Part shown: positions 50,853 through 62,549 of the stretch, piece after piece | Layout: every line of letters begins with the position of its first letter | Numbering within the stretch: the first letter of the stretch is position 1 | Position numbers and translations under genes: made by a program | NCBI GenBank assembly: GCA_025677815.1 | Contig: JAIXMP010000064.1 | Coordinates: forward strand, 62,001 to 126,000 | Reading direction: 5' to 3' | Source: Phascolomyces articulosus | Taxonomy: Eukaryota > Mucoromycota > Mucoromycetes > Mucorales > Lichtheimiaceae | Length of the DNA stretch: 64,000 nt | The notes under the pieces: generated by a model | Database searches by the model: none | Told to the model about the DNA's origin: nothing | The model's input: only the letters and a program-made list of their open reading frames with translations

Positions 50853-52645
50853 GATTACAAAACTTCAATTACAAAATAAAATATTGAGAGAAAAACAAAA
50901 TAGTAATATATCCAAAAGCATTATCAGAACATTATAAGCTCATATGTTTTTTGCTATGTTTGTATTTGTTTCTTTGACGGAACTATAAAAAATACTGAAA
51001 TATTTCGTAGTATTAATGTTTGTTTATTTTAAAAATGGGGAGTTTATTTAGCACAGTATCTGTCAGACTTTTATTTTCATCATTTTACTTGTTATTATAC
51101 TTTAGACAAAAGAGAGTGCCGGTAAGTATATCGCATTAAGGAAACCAGTAAAATTATATAATGCAGAAGATAACCAGTATCTGATAAACAACAAAATACT
51201 CAAGAGTATAGCTTCGGTCGATTTTAATTGTTTTCAATGAACGGATGAGAACTTTGCTAATAATTTTGATTTGATCTGATTTACATATTTGTATTCAGTA
51301 GAAGGAAACACCTTGTTATTTTACTTTAGAAGATGTTTAGTTTAGCATGTTTAGTTCCTTATTTCTTTGTATACTTGATAATTTTTATTAAGGTATATAG
51401 ATACATTGTAGCATCCAGATTTAAGTTATTCTTATATACTTTTTATACTCGATTACTAATACAACATTTATTGTGACTTCATGCGAGTACATTCTTCATA
51501 TTGTAAGCACGTAAGCAATAGTATTAAAATGCCTTGTTAACCACTTTGGTAGCGATTAACAAAAAATATAAGGATAATGGAAATATAGATCTATATTTTT
51601 TGAAATGTTTCATTGGTAAAATCAGGTGGTAAGTTGAACGTCAATCTTCATGTACAGCTTCTATATAATATATCATATATCTTTTCAAATTAAAGAAAAG
51701 GTTCCCATTGCTATTCTTATTACACAACCAGGTATACAATATTCGTTTATAAATTATGATTTTGCCTAATTGTAAAGAAAGAAATATTGCCGGATCCAGT
51801 ATTTTATATTTATAAACTGGAAAAAATAGTGACGCTATACAATATAATATTAACTAAGTTATACGATGAGTATTACTGTTACTTTCTTTTATTTTACTTG
51901 GAAAACAGAAAAAAAAAGTCGGTGAATTTTATGCGTTTTCTGTTCTTCTATAGAATTAACAAAGGGATAATAAATATATGCATCGGTATTCGTCACCATA
52001 CTATATATAATTAAATACAATGGGTTCCGCTTTTGCAACTCCCAGTTTTTCAAATGCCTTGCTTCTGCAACTTTTATCTTGGAAAAGTGAAAAAAAACAG
52101 TATATTCGCAATTTGCAAGGGAAAAACACATATGTATCACGCCATAAATTGCATAACGACGGTTATTGCACATAAACAGAGGGTAAACAATACGCACATA
52201 TTATCTTATATGGAATGACTTGTAAGTAGTGTGAATAAAGCCTACTCCCACTTTTTGCAAAACCCAGGGTCCACTGTAGAAAGGTATCATGAAGCAATTT
52301 AATATCCAAAACTTTCAGCTGATAAGACAGTTCGTTCACCAAAAAACACAGGGAATTTATGCTAAACTCGATGGTATAAAATAATAAAATAAAGGCAATC
52401 TCAATGTCGAGTAAATCTTGGAAAGCATTAAAAACAATATTTCTAGTAACAAATTTGCAACCTTGTTAAAGTAAACAATAGTAATACATAATCTATAAAA
52501 ATACATAGAATTTCGTAATAAGTGTGTTCCTCACCATATTTTCCTCATTCTGATTATAAAAGAACACTGTCTTTTTTTATCAATAGAACCAATTTTTCAT
52601 TACTGTAAAAAGCATGATTAATATTATATCAATTTTTTTTTTACC
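50853..52645. other. Gene-poor interval (1.8 kb)
   Basis: I see no supported gene. Small open frames at 51787-52014, 51889-52197 (minus) and 52033-52218 overlap one another on opposite strands and show no domain. The stretch is AT-rich with few long homopolymers, unlike other spacers, and may be old decayed sequence connected with the receptor-like remnant that follows. Confidence 0.45.
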
Positions 52646-53779
52646 ATGAATGACTGGTATACGAAGAACGATACTTTTATGTGTGAACATGCCGCAATCC
52701 AAAATTCAGTCACTCCAACAATTGGGACCAGATCACAATTTCAATTTGGCGGCTTCGCCTCTTTCTTTTATAGCTTTTTTTTCTTTAGATGGACATATGT
52801 TGTTACTGAATCAGCTATCAAAAAATATCATCATTACAGTACATTTCTCTATCCATCATAATAAGTAAATTAGCGAAATACTAATGAATGCTTAGTCCTA
52901 TGTCCAAAATAGCGGGGGTAACATTTATTTAGGGTTGAGAGACCCTGTTACCATTATTAATCGTGAACAAGTGTTTATGTATTCTTTAATTAACGGTCTT
53001 GCATTTGTGGGTTGTCTTTACAGTCACGTGACAGCGCTTCAAGTTGTAATATTTGGTTTTCGCTTCCAATCTCGTTTTGGTATCCTTCATCGGTGGTCAA
53101 TAGGTGTTTGTATCGTTCTATATATCAAGGTCACAAGGATAACTTTAACGATCACAAAAAATATCCCAGTTCCGTTGGTGAATTCGGTGTGGTGCATACT
53201 ACTACTATGGCTTGTCATTACTCAGCAAATTTCGCCAGTGGTAAAACTACGACGCCTTTAAGTAGTAATACAGCTGAACCGGAAGACACACAAATGAGTG
53301 ATTCTGATATGAGATTACGTGCAAATAATAAAAACAGCAGTAGTACTACCCACAATAATATTATATCCAACGAAACAATGGCAACAATGGAAACACTCGT
53401 AACGACAGCGGAAGAACCAAAGAATTTATTAGCTGTTAATGAATATTCTCAACATCAATTACTTTTCGGAGACAGCGAGGTATAACGGTTGAGACATATG
53501 GAAAATCACATACAGTTGTTGGAATATTTATTCTAGACATATTATGTGGTGGATGATGAAGTTTTTCGAAAATTGGACTTTGCCATCAAAAAACAGTTTG
53601 AAGCAACAGCGCGTCAACATCGAGATTTTTCAACTGATTCTCAACGACAACCAACATCAGGGTCATATACCAGATTTTTCCGAAAAAGAATGTCGACAAT
53701 CGGTTACCAAACTACTGAATCATTAGATAATAGTGATATGCTTGCATCTAATGATAGTAATGATAATAGCATTAATTAA
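52646..53779 (+). pseudogene. Probable decayed or incompletely modelled 7TM receptor-like gene
   Basis: Three coding-like pieces lie in different frames. Piece A (52646-52858) reads CEHAAIQNS, then FGGFASFFYSFFFFRWTYVVTESAIKKY, like TM3 of cAMP-receptor/Git3-like GPCRs. Piece B (52935 to about 53045) reads FMYSLINGLAFVGCLYS, like TM4. Piece C (53024-53479 plus exon 53537-53779, joined in phase 0 by GT-AG) reads FSLPISFWYPSSVVNRCLYRSIY, then FGVVHTTTMACHYSANFASG, like TM6-TM7. A polar cytoplasmic tail follows with Ser, Thr and Asn clusters, ending at 53779. TM1-TM2 and TM5 are not visible, and I could not join A, B and C with ordinary splice sites. The tail exon is good coding sequence. Receptor identity is an inference from membrane-segment wording only. 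It may be a pseudogene or a real gene with exons I missed. Confidence 0.4.
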
Positions 53780-54503
53780 GGAGATTATACTTCTATTCAA
53801 CTATTGGCCATTGGCAACATAGACAATAATCTAAGAAATCACAGTCAATAGTAATTGTATGCTACCTCCTTTAAAAATGATAAACATAAGTACACGATAT
53901 ACATCGCTTTGTAAATAATCAACAGTAACATTATTTTTGAATTATTATGTAGAAAAAAATTGAACATTCGAGTTTGTACTGTTGTCAATTATTATCCTTA
54001 CAATGTTACTATATATCAAATTAAAGTATGCAAGGTTGATATATATATGTATATGTATTTATATAATGATCTTCATTAATGACTTTCATATTGCTTAGCA
54101 ATAGTAATTATTGGACACACCGCCCGTTAAAATTGACGGTGACATGGTAAATTATAATAGATAATAAAGTTTGAATTGTAGGGTATACTTCAAATCGGCA
54201 AAGTTTTCCCCGAACAACAAAAAATACGGAACTATACCAAAATTAGTAAAAAAGGGATGAAAGGGCGGAAGAGAATGGAACGCTTTTCAAAAAGAAGCAT
54301 TTTTTTTTTTTGTACGCCATCCAAAATCAAGAGAAGTTCAAGAATTCAGGAGAGAAATTTACATCCAAGACAAAAGGAATAGATCATCTTTCTTTATTTT
54401 CTTTCCTCTTTTTCTCTCTTTTTTCCCTCTTCCATTAATACTTAATACTTACTTAATATATAGTACTAATAATAATAATAATAATAATATAATTTCTGTC
54501 CGG
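53780..54503. other. Intergenic, before the kelch gene
   Basis: No gene seen. T/C-rich leader with an ATA/AAT run (54468-54488) immediately before the kelch start codon, and a T12 run near 54300. Confidence 0.5.
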
Positions 54504-56899
54504 ATGAAGAAGTCTATCGTTATATTTTTAAGTTTTGTCTCCTTAACATCCGCTATCCGTCCTTCTATATCCCGTGTTGGCCAGGGTAACCTATATTTTA
54601 TTTTATATATTTTATATACTTTATTTTTATAAAGTAGTAAATCTAATCATTCCAAATATTAACTCTTTTTCATTTTGATAACAACTTTCTAATGATTTAT
54701 ATTCTACAGGATGTGTATTATTACATCAAACCATTTATTGTTATGGTGGAGCATCCTATTCACCTGATTTAGAGGATGATGATGATCATAGAGCAACTAC
54801 TTATGCTGACCATTATGCTTTGAATGTTGGATCCATGAACCAAGTCAGTGACTCTTCATTGGATAGTTGGCGTCAATTACCTGATAGTCCAATGGGTCCC
54901 AACGCTCATTTTGCAATTGCACCTTTATCCTATGAAATGGGTTTTTTAGTCCATGGGGGTTGGGGTCCTCATGATCAAAAAACATATTTAAGAAATCAAA
55001 CGTGGATATTTTATTCTGGTTCAGAATCTTGGAATATGATTTCAACGAATGCTTCGCAACGCATTGATCTCATGTGAGTTGTTATTTACTCTTGTGCTTT
55101 TATGCGTATTTTATATATTTATCTTTGACAACAAACAAACGCTCTTTTTTTTGGCTATTCAAAAGTGCCAAAATGCCAGGTGTTTCAGCAAACAACAGGG
55201 TCTGGATTTGGGGTGGCGAAATGTAAGTTTAGGATTATATAAAATAATGTGTGCCTGGTTTAGCATATTCCATCTCTCACATTTTTATCCACATTCACGG
55301 TTTCCGGCCTAGTAAAACCAATAAATAATACACTTCTTTAATAAAAATTTTCTATTCTATACAGAGATGATCTTGCCGACAGTCAAGATATTCCCGAACC
55401 TGAAATGATGCGATGGTTTCAAAGTCCACAGGTTAGTATGTTTTTTCTTTAATTTATACTCATGAAGTTGAAAACAACCAGTGAAGTAACCTGTTCTGAA
55501 CCATTAATAATCAAATAAAAAATATATGAATATACCTATGATATCATGGGGGGTTTAGAGAGGACCACAGCAATTATTGATGCAACAAAATATTCAATTT
55601 CCAAGTGGAGCTTTCACACGGGTAGGTCATTCAGCAGTGGTAGGACGCGACGGACAAAATATCTTTTATTTCGGTGGCATGAATGCAGAAAGTGAGCACC
55701 GAGATTTGGGTGACGATGAAGATAATGGTTACGCAAATGCAACCATGAACGATATTCTTGTGTTCAATACAGCCAATCAAGGATGGACTAGACTCAATAG
55801 CACTGGTGATATTATTCCATCGCCAAGAGCTTTTCATACAACGACCCTTAGTACGTATATCCAAGATTGTTTTATATAGAATACCCGGATATAAAACAGC
55901 ATCTATTTTTAAACTGTATGAAAACAATACTTTTTATAGTAATTCTATTATTTCCCCCGCACACACACAAAATAATTAAATTAAAACTGACCATGATGAC
56001 CTTTATCATCATTATATATATATTTACATAGTTCCGAATACAAATGACATTTTATTATACGGAGGGAGACGAATAAGGACTGATATTCCGGTTGATGATT
56101 ATATTTATAAATTCAATACCGAAACAAATCAATGGACACAGATTAGCTTGGCAAAAACAGGCGCTGGTCCACGTTGGGGACATTCTGGTAAAGTATAACA
56201 GCAGATCTATACAATAGACATCAAAGAAAAAAGAAAAAGACAAGTTAGACTCGATTTGGAAATGATTTTTTTTTTTTGTATGTTAACCCGGGAATTTTCC
56301 ATAAAAAAAATCTAAAAATATTATAGCTGTACTACACCATAACGACAGATCTCTTTTTATCTTATTTGGTGCTAATTCGCTAGGTGCTTCAACAAATGAT
56401 TTTTATATACTGGATGTGAATGATATGTCTTGGCAGGGCCGTTCTTCAGGAGATGATGGTAGTGGAACAGGTGCTGGTGGTCACGAAGAATCTAAACTGG
56501 ATGGAGGAGAAATTGCTGGTATTGTTATTGGATGCTTAGCAGCAGGAGTAAGTACCTGGTCATCCAATTTTTATTTTTTTCAAAAAAAAGGTACAATGCA
56601 TTTATTTCTATTTTGCAATTTTTTCTTTTCTTTAGGTAATTACAGGACTTATTGTATTTGCTATCTATCGTCGAAAAAAGAGACAACAAGAATTATATGA
56701 AAAGTATGGAGATAATCCACCTGATAATCAAGATGAGGCCATCTTTTCAAACCTTGGTGTAGTTGGAGTAGAACCTCCACCTGTTCCTCCAAAACAAAGT
56801 TATTTTACTCGAATATTCCAAAAACCAGATGAACCATCACCTAATGATATATCTCCTGTACCGCAAATCAAAGAAAATAAGCCAGACTCAAGGGATTAA
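54504..56899 (+). CDS. Single-pass membrane protein with a kelch beta-propeller ectodomain
   Basis: Eight exons (54504-54585, 54710-55073, 55166-55222, 55365-55431, 55559-55850, 56032-56187, 56327-56547, 56636-56899) join in phase to 500 residues. A signal peptide (about 1-18, IVIFLSFVSLTSA) leads into kelch-type repeats with the usual GG plus Tyr/Trp spacing: TIYCYGGASY, FLVHGGWGPHD, RVWIWGGE, IFYFGGMNAE, ILLYGGRR and LFILFGANS. Pairs such as GWTRLNSTGDIIPSPRAFHT and QWTQISLAKTGAGPRWGHS link the blades. A Gly/Ser-rich stalk follows, then one membrane helix (AGIVIGCLAAGVITGLIVFAIY, about 397-418), a stop-transfer RRKKR and a Pro-rich cytoplasmic tail (EPPPVPPK). Such proteins are numerous in Mucoromycota; ligand and partner are unknown. 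Confidence 0.85.
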
Positions 56900-56995
56900 T
56901 TTTGTTTATTATTTTATTATATGTACTTTTTTTATTTATTTACATGCAAGAATTTTTTATACTTTTTTTTTGCTTCATATATACTATAATTATGT

Positions 56996-58321
56996 TTATT
57001 GTTGATCATAATAGCGTTGTTTGGTAATTTGGTATCTGTGTAATTGCTTTGATGATGGATCTTGTTGGATGTTTGGTGATGATGATGATGAACCCAAACC
57101 ACCACGATGTAATTGAGTCATAGGTGATATTGGTGCTAAAATACCTTCTTTCCCATCCTTTCCAAGTGCTTGGCCTTGTTGCCATCCCATTTTTTGTAAC
57201 ATTGTATTACCAATACCTTGTACAGGTGTTTGTAACGTGTTTTGCTGTGTTGTAACGTATGTTTCTGCTTTATCATTATCTATTTGTTTTTCAATCTGTC
57301 GTTTATTTAAATAACTTGGTGATGTTGTTGATGCATAAAGCCGTCGTCGTCGTCCTGCAGCATCCACATAATTGGTATCATCATTACTACTGTTGTTTTT
57401 GGAATCCACTGATGATGCGTATGACCTTTTCAATCGTCGTAACTTTTGCATCCATTCTTGCTCTTTATGTTCTGAAGATTTAAAATCCATATTGTGAGCT
57501 AATGTATCCCGTTGATAATATTGTTGTTGCAGTTGATGATCATCCTCTTTTCGTACACCATCATCCATATCCACAAGCTTCGATAAATTATCGTCACTCA
57601 AAGAACATTTTGAACAACATGCTTCGATTTGTCCTTGATTATCGCCGTGTTGATGAATTTCAAATAATGTAGATCCAATCAGCAATTGATCCAAATGATT
57701 TAATTTTGCGGGAACACTACTTGATTTGGTGCCTGATAACCGTAGATTATTGAGAAATGTACCATTCCTTGATCCCATATCAATCACATGAAAACCCCCA
57801 TTACCATCATCACTTTCTTGATCTTTGTCTATATCGTGATGATGATAATAAATTTGACAATGATATTTACTAACAGGTAATTCAGCAAGTCGAAGTCGTC
57901 GGTCAAACCAAGATCGATCCCGTCCAACAGTTAATCCTTCTTCTGAATCAACAATGACAATTTGTCCTTGGGTTAATAAGTTAGATTTCAAAACAACTAA
58001 ATGCATTATGATTGATTTCTTATTGTCCTGTTGCTCGTCTTCATATTGTAATTGTTGATTAGGCATAGGGGGTGGCGTTACTGGCATAAATTGTTGTAAT
58101 GTAGAATCAAATCGTGAATATTCTCCAGTAATGACATCATACCATTGATCTGTATCTTGATTATAAAGGTAACGGGACGAGGACGATTCTGATTCATCTG
58201 CTGTTACTGCTGATTCGTTATAACTTTGTTGTTGCTGTTGTTCTTCTGCCTCTACTTTTTGTTTTTGTGCATGCAAATAGGCATCCACTTCAAATGCAAA
58301 CCCATCGTCAGGGCTGCTCAT
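56996..58321 (-). CDS. FHA and G-patch domain protein, AGGF1-like
   Basis: Single exon of 441 residues from the ATG at 58321; the open frame extends 27 bases further but only to a TTG. Domain order matches animal AGGF1. First comes an OCRE-like aromatic stretch (YLYNQDTDQWYDVITGEYSRFD, about 50-70). The FHA domain follows (about 110-225), with TVGRDRSWFDRRLRL, ELPVSKYHCQIYY and DMGSRNGTFLNN, the key Arg, Ser-x-x-His and Asn-Gly residues all present. The C-terminal G-patch has NTMLQKMGWQQGQALGKDGKEGILAPI (about 390-415). Lys/Arg-rich and Gln/Asp/Ser-rich linkers lie between. FHA binds phosphothreonine and G-patch proteins activate DEAH helicases, so a nuclear RNA-processing role is inferred. 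Divergent from the Nudix gene over 140 bases. Confidence 0.87.
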   Translation of the reverse strand: MSSPDDGFAFEVDAYLHAQKQKVEAEEQQQQQSYNESAVTADESESSSSRYLYNQDTDQWYDVITGEYSRFDSTLQQFMPVTPPPMPNQQLQYEDEQQDNKKSIIMHLVVLKSNLLTQGQIVIVDSEEGLTVGRDRSWFDRRLRLAELPVSKYHCQIYYHHHDIDKDQESDDGNGGFHVIDMGSRNGTFLNNLRLSGTKSSSVPAKLNHLDQLLIGSTLFEIHQHGDNQGQIEACCSKCSLSDDNLSKLVDMDDGVRKEDDHQLQQQYYQRDTLAHNMDFKSSEHKEQEWMQKLRRLKRSYASSVDSKNNSSNDDTNYVDAAGRRRRLYASTTSPSYLNKRQIEKQIDNDKAETYVTTQQNTLQTPVQGIGNTMLQKMGWQQGQALGKDGKEGILAPISPMTQLHRGGLGSSSSSPNIQQDPSSKQLHRYQITKQRYYDQQ

Positions 58322-58461
58322 ACAAGCTGCAAGGTATGTTTGAGACAAACCAAAAAAAAAGGTTGAAGAGAAAGGGAGAAAAAAAGTCTTTTTCAGAAAA
58401 CCGGAAGGTGAAATAATAAAAACGATAATTTTCTTTCTAACAAAAAAAAAAACCTGAAAAT

Positions 58462-59025
58462 ATGACTGGTAAGACCTTTTAACTATAGAAAAAAACAGTT
58501 ATGATGTTTACACCTGAACAAAAGAAAATTTTGATATAAACATATACATATACATATATATGTTTAGAGAAAGCTGTTAGAGTTGGTGTCGGCTGTTTTA
58601 TCAAACATAAAGACAATAATAACAATGTCAAGATTCTTATTGGTCAACGAAAAGGATCCCATGGTGCTGGTAAATGGCAATTACCAGGAGGTCATTTAGA
58701 ATTCAATGAGACTTTTGAAGATTGTGCTCGACGTGAAGTATTGGAAGAAACCAATTTGAAAATTGATAATATTACATTTTTGACGGCTACCAACGATATC
58801 ATGGTGGAGGATGATAAGCATTATGTCACGGTTTTTATGCAAGCAATGGTTCAAGATCCAACTGAATTACGCGTTATGGAGCCTCATAAATTACAAGGCG
58901 AATGGTTATGGATTGATTTCAAGGATATTCAACAATATTCACCATTATTCACCCCTTTAACTAATCTGTTAAATTCAACTCAATATAATTTGGTTTTTGA
59001 TGCTTTAACAACAACAATGTCATAA
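58462..59025 (+). CDS. Nudix hydrolase, NUDT15-like
   Basis: Two exons, 58462-58468 (only ATGACTG) and 58568-59025, join in phase to 154 residues. The second exon alone has no usable start: the ATG just before it (58559) runs into TAG within seven codons. The Nudix box is complete: GGHLEFNETFEDCARREVLEE, beginning at about residue 41, fits G-x5-E-x7-R-E-U-x-E-E. Flanking GQRKGSHGAGKWQLPGGHLEF and HYVTVFMQAMV resemble NUDT15/MTH2 (about 164 residues), which hydrolyses oxidised or modified nucleoside triphosphates. The protein fills one domain. Substrate is inferred from family. Shares a short divergent promoter with the AGGF1-like gene. Confidence 0.88.
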
Positions 59026-59868
59026 CCCAACTACTTGTTTTTACACCAGTAAATTGTATAATCATATGAAAAAAGAATAAAAAACGAATGGGTCATTGGT
59101 AGAGTCATAATATCAATTGACTGAATTAAGATGAATCCCCTTTTGCAAAAAGGTCACTCTCTTTTATTTATAAAATTTATCATGTGAAATTTAAGCATTA
59201 TTTGATTCGTCTACAATAACAACTTCTCCTTGTTGTCAAATGTTTGCTAAGCAAACAAAAAAAAATGCGTCACTTATAAGTTACATATTATATGAAAATT
59301 TACGCAAATTTTGGGGGAAGTTATAAATTTCAATTGATTTTTTGTTTATAAAATATTTGTTGTTTTAAAAAAACTGCAAAAAGTGAAAAAAAAAAGATAC
59401 ATTTATTTATAATATATCAAGAAGCAACATGTACATATGTATTTGGTGTTTCACACCATGCAACATTGAAATAAGGCCAAGAACTCTTTACGAAAACATT
59501 AAATAGCTGAGAATCACTTTTGAAAAAAGATGAATTATAACAATATGATTTATCGACCAGTGGCCTTTAGAATATTAACTTAATAAGAAGATCATGCTTT
59601 ATTTATTATCCTTCGGGCTGACTTTTGAATTTGGTTTTAAAAAAAAGTTTGGGTTTGGATTGTTAAGGTTGAAAAAGCTAGGCCCATCATTTTTTTTTTT
59701 TTTGGAAACTGTTATTATTTGCAGAAACTTTTCCATCCTCTCTTTGATACCACGTTGCTCTTTTTTTCACTGTAAAAACTTCGAAACTCGAAGTGCATAT
59801 ACACTCTCTTTTTTTCTTACTTTTTCTTTTTTCTTTACAAAAATACGTAAACCATAACGTAAACAACT
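59026..59868. other. Intergenic, Nudix 3' UTR and cytidylyltransferase promoter
   Basis: No gene seen. The open frame at 59594-59857 is Phe-rich and follows T runs, so it is rejected as an artefact of the pyrimidine-rich leader. The last 150 bases are T/C-rich up to the ATG at 59869. Confidence 0.5.
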
Positions 59869-61369
59869 ATGGGTAAGTTTATTGTTGACAATAATACTAT
59901 GTAGAAACGCTTCCTCACCTTTTATTTTGTTTTGTTTTGTTTTTGTTTTATAATATATGGTTTAGAACCAACAACAGAAGAACAACACGTTGATAACGGT
60001 AGCAATGGAACTTCCACACATGCAGCAAAACGAACAAAACTTAATAATGGTTCAGCATTAGAAAATGTAACTAATATAACACCAAACGACGACACGCCAA
60101 TGTCAAGTACATCATCTATGTTTGAAGGTTACGATTTTAAAGTCAATGAGGTAAATAATTTACATTATCAATTTTTGTTTCTTTTTTTTTTTTTTATAAA
60201 AACTTACACGCTTTACCTTTTCCATTCTTTTTGTATAGCCACCTGTTGGACGTCCAGTTCGTGTTTATTGTGATGGTAAATACGACTTCAAAATATATCC
60301 TAATATATAGTAAAACTAATTTTTGATATGTTTTTTCCAGGTATCTATGATATGTTTCATTTTGGACATGCTAAAGCACTTGAACAAGCCAAAAAAGCAT
60401 TTCCTGATGTATATCTCATGGTGGGTGGTAAGGTTCTTTTTTTCTTCTTGAATATGGATTTATGACAACTTTTTCTTGAAATAAAATGTTTCTAAAATAT
60501 TTATTATTATAAAAAAAATCAGTGTGTAACGATACCGAAACACATCAAAGAAAAGGTAAAACGGTAATGACGGATGAAGAACGATATGAAGCAGTACATC
60601 ATTGTCGTTGGGTTGATCAAGTGATTCAAGATGCCCCTTGGTTCGTGACCCAAGAGTTCCTGGATAAGCACAAGATTGATTATGTCGCTCATGATGCAGA
60701 GCCTTACCAATCCTCTGAATCTGGTGATGTTTATGCATTTGTCAAAGCTCAGGGCAAGTTTTTACCTACTCAAAGAACTGATGGTATTTCCACTTCTGAT
60801 TTGATCACTCGTATTGTTCGTGATTACGATTCTTATCTTCGACGTAATTTGGAACGTGGTGTGAGTGCAAAGGATCTCAACATTTCCTTTTTGAAGGTAA
60901 ATCATCTAGTTTTCTCTTTTTAGTTATACAACTCTATATCTTTTTTTTTGAGGGATAATAACCAAAATATATATTTTATTTAGGAACGAGAAATCAAAAC
61001 CAAAAAATCAATTGAAGATTTAAGGAAACAAATCAAGACGGCTGTACTTGATCAATTAGAAACTTGGGAAGGTCAAAGCCATGATTTCATTAGAGGTTTT
61101 GCTGGCATGTTTGGTGCAGAAACAGTTGTCGTAAGTAAAACTAACAGTAATAATAATAAAGAATTGGGTGAAACAAATTGTACTTATTTTAATGGTTAAA
61201 AATTATTATTTAGGAACGATTCCTTCAAAAACGTAAATTTGTTACTTCAAAGAGTACCCCAGGTTCACCTGTATTGAGTAGTAGCAGTAGTGATGCTGCT
61301 AGTAACAAGAGTGTTCATAGTATCAAAAGTGCACCAGAAGAAGAAACTACAAAACTTGAAACTCATTAA
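59869..61369 (+). CDS. PCT1: CTP:phosphocholine cytidylyltransferase
   Basis: Rate-limiting enzyme of the Kennedy pathway, forming CDP-choline at nuclear/ER membranes. Seven exons (59869-59872, 59966-60150, 60239-60275, 60341-60427, 60523-60896, 60984-61130, 61214-61369) join in phase to 329 residues; the first coding exon is only ATGG. The catalytic domain (about 63-230) shows [23 protein letters not shown] (the HxGH motif as HFGH), [55 protein letters not shown] and the closing [20 protein letters not shown] (RTxGISTSDL). After it comes an amphipathic Lys/Glu-rich region and [17 protein letters not shown], fitting the lipid-sensing helix zone, then a Ser-rich tail ([12 protein letters not shown]) like the phosphorylated tail of the family. 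An ethanolamine enzyme would show two such domains, so CCT is preferred. Confidence 0.93.
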
Positions 61370-61919
61370 ATACGCTGTCAAGAGTGTCCATCTTTTATTT
61401 TTTCACCACTAGTTATTATCATTATTATTATTGTATTATCCCTATCCACATCGTCTCTCTCTCTCTCTCTCTCTCTCTTTTCTTCCTTTCATTATATCTC
61501 CCATTGTCTTTTTCATTTATCCTTTATAATATAGATATATTGCGTATATATATATACCTAAACTATCTCTACCTCTTCTCAGTCGATCATCTCATATTTC
61601 ACACATTATCCGTTTCATCTGTAAAACCATTCTTTATCCTATCCAAGTGGAAATCTTTTTTTATAAGCAAATCCAATAATAGAGTAGATATATATATACA
61701 TAAATATATATTTATAAAACGTTTTAACACATCAATAAATATATATAAAAAAGTTATTATTATTATCCCATTTATTTTATTTTTTTTTAGAAACAAAAAT
61801 GCAAATTGCGTATATATATGAATGTGTAAGAGTTACGCGTCGCAAGATCTTGCTTTTTTTTATATACGGTAAAAAAAGAATCTGTTCCACTATTTTTTTT
61901 TGTTTTTACATGTTATTCC
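61370..61919. other. Convergent 3' region, cytidylyltransferase / SdhD
   Basis: No gene seen. Has a (TC)n run (61453-61480) and TA-rich sequence. The 145-residue open frame at 61384-61821 is Ile/Tyr/Phe/Ser low-complexity caused by these repeats. Confidence 0.5.
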
Positions 61920-62518
61920 TTAAGCGGTCCAAGCGCGAGCAACCAACTCAGTAAGACCAATATCGTTGGTGTTGAATTGGTAACAACCAACCAAAGTACC
62001 AGCAGTGACAGCGTAAAGAGCAGCGGTAGCAATCTTGCCAACGACAGGTGCCTTACGAGGGTTCAAATAATCTATGTAAACATATATATGTGATTTTTGA
62101 AATATAAAGTTTTTAGTAAATATGTGAATCTCACGGGTCGTTGTTATTAATCATCGTTTATAGAATGGAAATATTCGTTTACCGGTAATGCAAGCACCGA
62201 AACCTAAAGATAATCATCGATCATCCCCACAATAAAAGGAAATATTTCACTCAAGTTAATATAAAGATAAATCAAAATTATAAATCAATTATATATTATG
62301 ATCTTACCGATGTGAAGATGAAGAGGAAGCATAATGCCGAAAAAGGTATCAAGGACAGGAGAAGCGCCCAAAGCAAGTTGACCTGCAAATAAGGGAACCA
62401 AAGCAACAGAAACAGCACGTTCAGCATCCCAATGGTAAGAACCGTGCATACGATCAGGAGCAGAGGATGTAGCAGCAGCCTTGGTAGTAACAGCTAATTA
62501 TAATTGAAACGCGTCTCA

Positions 62519-62549
<31 letters not shown>

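Noticed and set aside
52021..52290. Possible inverted pair around gcttttgcaactcccag and ctttttgcaaaacccagg
   Set aside because: Only loosely complementary when written out; not enough for a second transposon call.
59594..59857. 87-codon open frame rich in Phe
   Set aside because: Product of T runs in the leader of the cytidylyltransferase gene.
61384..61821. 145-codon open frame
   Set aside because: Low-complexity Ile/Tyr/Ser/Phe from TC and TA repeats in the 3' region between two convergent genes.
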